This document shows positions 53,601 to 62,600 of a stretch of 64,000 bases of DNA, piece by piece. This DNA is from Eremophila alpestris peregrina (taxonomy: Eukaryota; Chordata; Aves; Passeriformes; Alaudidae): positions 6,508,112 to 6,572,111 of the forward strand of contig WMCF01000018.1 of assembly GCA_009792885.1 (NCBI GenBank), read 5' to 3'. Position 1 is the first letter of the stretch. Each line of letters opens with the position of its first letter. The translations under genes and the position numbers were made by a program. The notes under the pieces were generated by a model. That model saw only the letters and a program-made list of their open reading frames with translations, was not told the DNA's origin and did not search any database.

Positions 53601-56600
53601 AAAAGAAAACCATGATCAGAGAAATTCAAACAGACTGAAATTGGGTATGTTAGTTTTAAAGCAGAATAAAAATATCCAGAGGAGAAGAGGGAAAAAAAAG
53701 TTTTGTCAGACCTTTTTGTTGTGGTGGTCCTTCATTGTTTTGTTTGAAAAATGTTTGGGTTTTTTTTTGGTTTTTTTTTTTTCCCCCTGCTTTGTCCTAT
53801 GTTGTCCTGTCATAGTTAATTAACCTAGTGAAATTGCTTCATTGCATGTCTTATTAACCCTTCCTATGTTCATTCTCTCCTGACTTAAAAGAATAATCCA
53901 TTAGAATTTAACCCTGATGGCTTGAAGAAGGCTGCTGTTCAGAAAGCCCTGAAGGTAACATTCATACAGTTGTCCATTTAAGGTCACAAAAGTACTTGGA
54001 AATGCACGAATGCCTGCAACACTCCTTCCAGCACTGGATGGGATTTCTAGTGCCAGATTTGTATTTAGTGTAATTCTGCTTAACTTGGATTTGATTTCAA
54101 GAAGACACAGTCAAGATGTTGCTAAAATACTGTGGTAATTTAACTCTAGATCAGATCTCAGGCTGCTTGAGAAGACTGGGGCAAAGTGCTGAGAGCTCAT
54201 TTGTAGTGGTAACTAAAGAATGAAGCTGACATGAAAGCTAAGCCATCTTTGACATCCTCAGTGATACCTTATCACCCAGCTCTGAGTGATTGGTTTGGGA
54301 TAATCTTGGATTAAACCAAAAGGTTTTACATCTTTTATATGACTGCTAAAGAAATTTAGGCCAGCTTTTTGGTAGGCAAACTTGGAAAGGGCTGAGCCAC
54401 AGGCTCAGCTGGAGGAACTTGAACAAGGACAGACTTTTAACAGGCTGTCAGCAACGAGTCTGTCAGTACCTGGTGTCACACATTTTATGTGTGTGTGCAC
54501 ATTGCTACCTGCTTAATTCCAATTAAAATTATTCCTTTTTACATATCACCATAAGTGACAGGGTCCTTTTGTCAGCTCCTGTAATTTCATCATTTTATGA
54601 ACAAAGTTTCAGGCACCATTTGGTGGAGAAAGAAAAAATGAAGATAATGTCACCTACCATTTTCAAACACCATCAGTTGCAGTGTAATATGGCTTTCTTT
54701 CTGTTCTGTAAACCTTTGTATTCAGTTTCATTGGATAGCTAAATATTTTTTTATTAGAAACTATAAAAAAAGAAAGGCAGCATTCATCCAAGAAAGGAGT
54801 GCTTTCTCAACAGCTTTATTTCTAAAGGAAAGGATGGTTCTCAACAGTAAAGTTGAGAATTACTAGTGGAAGTATGATGTCCAAAATGTAAGTTCAGATC
54901 AAAAAATACACCTACAGTCATGCACTTTCTTAATCTAAAAATACAAAATATTTGAATCACTTGGTTGTAATTGTGACCTTACATGCATTAAGAAGATTTT
55001 TAACTAACTTTCTGTTGTTATACCTGATTTTCCTACAGGGTAGAACTCAAAGTAACCATGTATCCTACATTTTCTAGGCTTTTAAAACTGCATTAACACC
55101 CGCTTGAGATGATTAACTTTCATGTCTAAATTTTCTTTCTGAATTGAATTTTTGTTAGATTAAATCGAAATTCTTGAAAGAAACATATAGTTGGAATGTT
55201 CCTTTGCATATATAATTTGTTTCTAAACTGATGTTTGTTTTCACAGTTTGATGTAATGCTATACAGCTGGTGAGCAAGGCTCAGATATGGCAGGTGGTTG
55301 ATTCTCTAATAAAGAGTATTTGGTAAACTGTAGAAATATCCCTCACATACATTACAGTGCATATTCTTTCTGCCCAAACTGAAAAGTAGGGTACATCAGT
55401 GTTGGATACCACATCCAATGTAATGGTTCTACAGCACTGTGTATAAAGTTCCTGAGTTTGTGCTTTCTTCACATCTCCCATCTGCATGCAATACTCATTT
55501 TGCAGTTTAACTATGCTTCATTAGCTTTGGGGATTGTAATGCTCATTAAAAGATAAGAATTTGCATCTTACCAGTTTCATTTAAAGAAAATGGAAATGAG
55601 TCTAAAACTCTTGCTTATGAGTAGCATTTTGCTGCAGCATATTGAGGCAGTTGGATGCCTTGGTGTTGATGTGTTCACCAGCTCCTCGCCAGTCTGCCAT
55701 TCCAGCCGGCTGAATAAATCCTGAGAGTGACAGAGAAGCATGTACAGAATGCATCTGATAGAATGCATATGATTTGAATTTTTAAGATGCAAACATTAGG
55801 TTTCAGAGGGGAGAGGTTTTGCTTTATTCTGAAGGCAAAGTTTTTGCTTTTTCTTTACCAGTCAGGAAAGAAAATCAACAGCAATCCCAACCCACTTGTT
55901 TTGCTGTCAGTTGGACACAAGGCCCAGGAAAGTAAGGTGAGTTCCTGCTCTTCAGACTTGGCTCTGTCTTCACATACTTGGTTGGTCTGTGAGCTTGGCA
56001 CTTGGCTACCAAACCATGGAGCATGTACACAGCACTAAGCTGCCACCAGAACTCAAATTGGCAGTAAAAGATTACAAATGACCTAAAACCACCTTATCAG
56101 CTAAGCCAAGGCACCAAGTGCCACATCCAGTCTTTTCTTAAACACCTCCAGGGACTGTGGCTCCACCACCTCCCTGGGCAGCACATTCCAGTGCCCACTC
56201 ACTATTCCTGTGAAGAATTCTTTTCTAATGCCTGGCCTAAACTTGCCCTGGTGCAGTTTAAGACTTGTCCTGTCACTTGTTGCCTGGGAGAAGAGGCTCA
56301 CCCCCACCTGGCTGCAGCCTCCCTTCAGGCAGCCTCCTGTCAGGGAGATGTAGAGAGCAAAAAGGTTCCCCCTGAACCTCCTGGAGACTGAACAGCCCCA
56401 GCTCCCTCAGCTGTTCCTCATCACACTTGTTTTCTAGACCCTTCCTGCACACCCCAAGTAAAATGCCAAAATGAAGAATGTGCTCATCTCTTGACAGCCC
56501 CTCTATGAGACAGACTGTTTTATAATTTGTGTACTTCCTTTTTTCTTAACTCCAGATTAGATACAAGACCAATGAACCAGTATGGGAGGAAAACTTTACT

Positions 56601-59600
56601 TTCTTTGTACACAATCCCAAAAGACAAGATCTGGAAGTTGAGGTACGTGTCTCACTCTCTTTAGACACCTTTCTTTTCAAAGATGTTGCAGCAGTAACAT
56701 TCACACATTAAAGGCTGTTATGAGACTGAATATAATGTGAACATCATTAAAATTATACTTAAAGTATTTTGTTTTAAACCAGGCAATAAAATGTTTATTT
56801 CCATTTACTTCTAAAAGGAAGAAAGACTATAACCAGGCACTCACATGAATAACATAGTTAATGATTGTCTTTCCTAATTAAAAAAAAAAAATCCAAAAAG
56901 TAAATTTGGTATACCAGTTTGGAACTAGATATCTTTATTCTCTCATCCCAAGGAAGTATTTACCCAACTACTGCATCCCTTTACACTGTTGACATGTCCT
57001 TTTCATCTTTCTAAGAGACTGGAGTGTAAATGAGGACTGTCTTAGTCACTCTTCCTCTAATAGCTGTGAGAACTCATTTTCACACAGACAGTTTGGAAAC
57101 CATGTAGTTGTTTTGATCAAGAGTCTGGTAGATGTAGATGTGGGGGTTACTTTCTGTCTTACTTTTGCTGTAGAAGGTAAGGTTGAAGAAATGAGGCATT
57201 GAGTGTGTTTTTACCTCCTTCAGTGTAATCTTAAAATCAGGGAAATGTGGTTTAAGAACAAACTACTTGCAATATTGTTTGTAATTTTTTGTTTTTTAAA
57301 TAAAAATGTAATTTCCTCCTTTGAATTCTTATAAAGCAGATGATACAAAGTGACTTGTGTGTTCCTTCAGGTGAGGGATGAACAGCACCAGTGCTCTTTG
57401 GGGAACTTCAAGCTGCCTCTGAGCCAGCTGCTGGAGAGTGAGGATTTAACTATGCACCAGCGGTTCCAGCTGAGCAACTCTGGTCCCAACAGCACTATAA
57501 ACATGAAGATTGCTCTCAGGGTACTCTAAAACCTTTCCCATTGTGACTGCCTGAAAGCATCTTTAGAGCTCTGGTGACTCCTGGTCTGCCAGCTTTCCAA
57601 GAAGCCAGAACATTTCCTTTGATGTCACCTGCCAAGTGTCCTTGGTTGTGCAGAGCTGTCACTACACAGAGATAGCCTCTAATTTAAATTCCATCTGAAA
57701 ACTCTACAGTGCTCAATGAAACAATAATCACCTGCATTAATTAAAACCAAGGTCCTCTGTGGTTTTAGGTTTGGAAATCATGTTTAGAATTTGAATTCCT
57801 TCAAATCTATTTTGAACCCAGTGGGCTACAGATCAGTGAAATTGCCTCTATCTAGAAATGGAACTGAGTTTTTTATGGTTTTTAAAAATAAAGTGTGTAA
57901 GGAAAGGAAGTACCTGCATAGTACTGGAAGAATTCAAACCAGCTTTCAAGCATGTTGGAGTTTTGAGAACAAAACTTGCATACCTGAAAGCTGGTTTGTC
58001 TTTTTTCCCTGCCTAAATTACTTGGTTTAATAAAATATTGTATCTCTTTGCAAACACTGTCAAACTTCTGTTAGTTTTTCTTTCTAAAGCACTTTGTTGC
58101 TTACATGTCATTAATAAATTAAAGCAACCTATAAAAGAGAAAGTAAGGACAATTAATGAGAAAAAATTGTGATGTAGAAGAAAAAAATTACAGAATATCC
58201 TTCCAGATGGCTAGAGCTGAAAAATAAATAGCACTTACACCAGAAGTGCTTAGCATATGGGAAGGGAATAATGAGGAGAATAATTCTTAATGAATGGAGA
58301 ATTTCACATTGGTTTATAGTCATTGCAGTTGCCATGAAGAAGGTGGAGATGTGTTTTGCCATGCAAAGCATTTCATATTGTAGAGTCAGTAAGTGTGAAT
58401 GGTTTTGGTTCTGCTTTGGCGTCTTAAATTCACAACTTGTGACCCATCAGTACTCTTGTAGAAACAAATACGTTCCTGTTTATTATAATGCAAAATAGTA
58501 ATATTATGTGTCTTTTCCTGTGTCTAGGTCCTTTCTCTAGAAAAGCAGGCAAGATCTCCAGATCATCAACACTCAGCCCAAGTAAAAAGGCCATCTGTTT
58601 CCAAAGATGGCAGAAAATCATCCTTTAAGCCTCAGGTTCCCGTCTCTCCAACACCTGACCCGCACAAGCCCGTTCCAGCATCCCCAGCGACTGAGAGTGA
58701 CAAAAGGACTGAGGCAGCTGACAGGACTCAGGCTGCCAACGCCAGCCCGCAGTGGCCCACGGAGCTGAGCCGCAGCTCCTGCAGCCTGCAGGGCTCGGCC
58801 CTGCCCGGCTCCCCCAGCCGCCTGTCGGTGAAGGAGCCCACGCCCAGCATCGCCTCCGACGTGTCGCTGCCCATCGCCACGCAGGAGCTGCGGCAGCGCC
58901 TGCGACAGCTGCAGAAGTACGGCTGCACTGCGGGGCTGCACTGCGGGGCTGCACGGCTGGGGCTGCACTGCGGGGCTGCACTGCCGGGGCTGCTCTGCCG
59001 GGGCTGCTCTGCTGGGGCTGCACTGCCGGGGCTGCCCTGCCGGGGCTGCCTCATGTGGCAGTGTGCTGCCACAGCTGAGTGCTCACACACACCTCACAAA
59101 TGCTGTGTGCTGTTCATTCAGGGATTTTCTGCTTCTTCCTGGTATCTCAGACAGAAGCTGCAGTTAGAAGTTCCTTACCAGTGGGATTGTCTGCAAGATA
59201 AAGTCCCACTTCTCATAGCTGCACTTTGTAGTTTCATGGCAGAAGTTTTACCACTGAATCCATTAGCATTAATTAAGCCAATTAAGCTGGAAATAGTTGG
59301 TCTTTTTAAGTAACTCAGAAGGATATTTGACAATAAAGCAAGCTAAGCAGGTAGTCAGCTACTATGCAGTCACTGAAGATTGCTGCAGCCATACTTTCTT
59401 AAGTTCTTGAATTTTTTTTTACTTGCCTCAGTGGGCAGCTGTCCTTACCAAGTACAGGCAGCTAAGCAGCCATCCTGCTCTGAATAGGAGACTGGAAGCT
59501 ATTCATTCCCTATTCATGGATCTTGTCTGTGAATCTAAGTAGATTTTACTTTTTTATTTGCAAAGGATTGAACCAGTTAATCGTTTTCTCTGTCAGACTT

Positions 59601-62600
59601 CACAGAATCAGCTGAGTCCTAGAGGTTGGACAAGATCTCTAGTTGGTCATCCCTCTGCTCAAAGCAAATCCCTCTTAGGTCAGGTTTCTTGGGCCTTGTC
59701 CAAACAAGTTCTGGTTATCTCCAGGGATAGAGATGCCATAAACCTGTTCAGCAACTCCAGTGCTTAACCACTCCACCGTTAAAATGTTCCTCCTTATTTC
59801 TATTGAAATTTATCTTGCTGCAGCTTCTCTATAGCCTCTTGTTTTTTACTGTGTAAAAAGCTGTGAGGAGTCTGACTTGGTCTTCTCTGAAATGTCTGTT
59901 TTAAGTAGTGGAAGGGCTGCAGTTGAGCCTGCTGTTGGCTCTCTCTTCAGTTAGTACAAATACACCACATGCTCATGTGCTCCACACCCCCATTTATCTT
60001 CACTGTCACATGCTAACTTGTCTTGACTTTGTCAGCCTCTCTCCTGGTCCAAAACTGAGTTAGAGTTTGTTAATTGTGATAAAGATGGAAATACTACTCC
60101 TCCTGTAATGCACAGATGTCATACTTTGTCATTTGGCAAGAGTGCTAAAGCTACAGGCAGTGAGGTCCTTTATTGCAGACCACAGGTTTTTAGGTGCCCT
60201 GATTCGTTGTTTTTTTTTTTTTTTTAATTTTAACTAAGAAAATACTGAAATTAAATCTTCTATTTTTTTAAAGTGAATGACATGGGAATTTTAATGGAGC
60301 AATCACTTTGTAGTAGGTATTCACAAAACAGGCACTCTTCTCCCTTGAAGATAAGATAATCCTTCATGTGGCTGAGAAATGGCAGATAGAGTACATACTG
60401 TCCTGTGTGATGTGGAAAACACTTGTCACTTCACACAAACTAAAATGAGCATTTAATGGAGATGAGAGAACTGCACAAATACTTAAGCATGGTGCTTGCT
60501 TTTTATTTAAGCATGATCTGTAAATGTAAATTTATTCCAATCTTATTTTCACAGTGATACAAACCATAGAATAGTAAAATAGTTGTGTTTATACTGTGAT
60601 TGGAGCTTTTATGACAGCAAGTGGATATAAATTATTACTATTTTAATCCCAAGAACATCTATATTTCTGTGATAAGAAAATTTAGAAAATAATGAGCTGG
60701 TCTTCTAGTTGGCTTGTGGCCTTAGGTAAGAGTGGCCCGTGGCTGAGGTTTTCATTGCAGTTAGCACTGTTATTCTTTCCCATTTCCTAGATGCTGCTTT
60801 GATGTTTATTTTAGGGCAGGCAAATTCTTTACTCACAATGATTTTTGAAGTACTAAGGAGCGGCTGAGCTCTACACTGACAAGGGTACCTGGCCTATTTT
60901 GGAGAGCAGAGCTGTTGGCCAGGAACTAAACTATGAGAATCTGATGAGGATTCACATGCTTACACATGTTCTCTTGTTTCACATTGGTCTAGAGAGGGTA
61001 AATGGATAATACAAGATTTCTAGGAAAACTGCTCAGTTAAGTCCTACTTTTAATGTGCATTTTAAAAACTAAGCATAATGTTTTGCTTTTTCCTGCAGTG
61101 GAACAACTCTGGGGCAGTCTCCTCTAGGCCAGATTCAGCTAACAATTCGTCATAGTTCACAAAGAAACAAGCTGATTGTGGTGGTGCATTCCTGCAGGTG
61201 AGCACACAATACACCATCTCACATCTGGGCATATTTCTTTATAAAGTTTGTTGTATCCTGGCTTAAGTGGATTGATTAATCTTTGTTATTTTTAAAAGAA
61301 CATATCATAAATACAGAATTATACAGGGCTGTACTCAGAATCTGTAAAAACTTTGTGGAAATTTTTGTGATTTTATATTAGTCTATTATGCCTCTGTCAG
61401 ATTTTAATTAAAAATGACATTTAGATTTTTATCAGTAGTATCTGAAAGCTGTTTCTATGAGACTGAATTTTTTTATGGAATGACCAAAACACATGATTTC
61501 TAAAAAGCCATATCTAAACTTCAAACTGGAATTTAGGAAACACATTTCATTCCCACCTCTGATTACTGGTCATCTGACAAGTCACTCCACATCATATTTT
61601 GTGCTTCATCTGCTGAATTAGGTGTTGGTAGTGTAGACACTGATATTCAGCAATGTCTCACTGATTTTCTGAGTGCCTTTCCCTGTTTTCCACTCCCACA
61701 GAAATCTGATCGCGTTCTCCGAAGAAGGCTCCGATCCCTATGTGCGGATGTATTTATTGCCTGATAAGAGACGGTCAGGAAGAAGAAAAACACATGTATC
61801 AAAGAAGACATTAAACCCAGTGTTTGATCAAATGTAGGTTCTAAACTCTGTGTAGTAGTTTCGTATCTTGTAATTACAAAGCTGTCAAATCAAGATTTCT
61901 GTGCTTACTGAAGGGTGAGCTGTTGAAGTTCCTGATTGTCACCATTAGACTTGATCATACCTTTCTCTCCTGCTGTAACAGCTCTTCTGTCCTATTCCCT
62001 GTTATCACTACAGCCCTTTTTGCTGTTAGCAGCCACTTCTGTGTTTCCTGCCTTCCTACAGCAGTTCCCTGTCCCTTGTGCTGGTAGCTCAGCTGCAGGA
62101 TTTGCTCTCCTGGCAGGTGGTGAGAACACGAGTGCCTTTAGCTGGCCAGTGCTGCTCATCTCCCTCCTGCCAGAAAGCTTTGCTGGCTGAGTGCCTGGCT
62201 GATGCTGCCAGCCAGTGCCTGTGCATGCTCACATGGCTCAGGCACTTCTCAGCATCCAGGGAGTCAGGAAATGGCTTTGTAGGTTATATCCTGGCCCATA
62301 TGTTGGAAGTTGTACCAGCTTGTGCGGTATTATATTGCGTAAAAATCCTTATCCTTGCACTCATCTTTTTGATAGTAGTTTCCCTCACATGTCTGCCCCT
62401 TACTCTCCCACCCATCACTTTTCAATAAAGATCTTTGTCTTCAGACAGCAAATGAACTCAGGGAAAACACCACTGCAGCCCCTTCTGTCCAAGGTAAATC
62501 TGTAAATCATTAGTTAGAGGCTCCAGCAGATTTTCTTGGTAGTGCAGCTCTCTCCTGTTCATTCCAAGTAATAGATTTATTTCTCTGTGCCTTTCCAAGG

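Larger units (their letters stand above)
46541..53891 (+). other. ESYT2 intron 13
   Basis: This 7.35-kb intron runs up to the cassette exon, or 9.3 kb to exon 15 when the cassette is skipped. It is mostly unique AT-rich sequence. Two small CR1 3' ends lie at 52219-52378 (- strand) and 52714-52775 (+ strand). The 3' end holds a T/GT-rich stretch (53756-53790) before a weak acceptor. Confidence 0.85.
58917..61098 (+). other. ESYT2 intron 18
   Basis: This 2.2-kb intron begins with a GC-rich minisatellite (58921-59050), then an open frame continuing from exon 18 to a TAA at 59311, then an old CR1 fragment (59601-59955) and a T-run near 60211. The remainder is unique AT-rich sequence ending TTTTTCCTGCAG. 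Confidence 0.88.

Noticed and set aside
58618..59090. Three overlapping 116-132 codon - strand frames
   Set aside because: They come from the GC-rich minisatellite and GC-rich exon 18, where stops are rare in many frames. Their Ala/Gln/Pro/Ser-rich peptides are repeat translations.
62078..62505. Two overlapping 96-116 codon frames in intron 20
   Set aside because: No recognisable protein and no splice support; likely chance in a locally stop-poor stretch.
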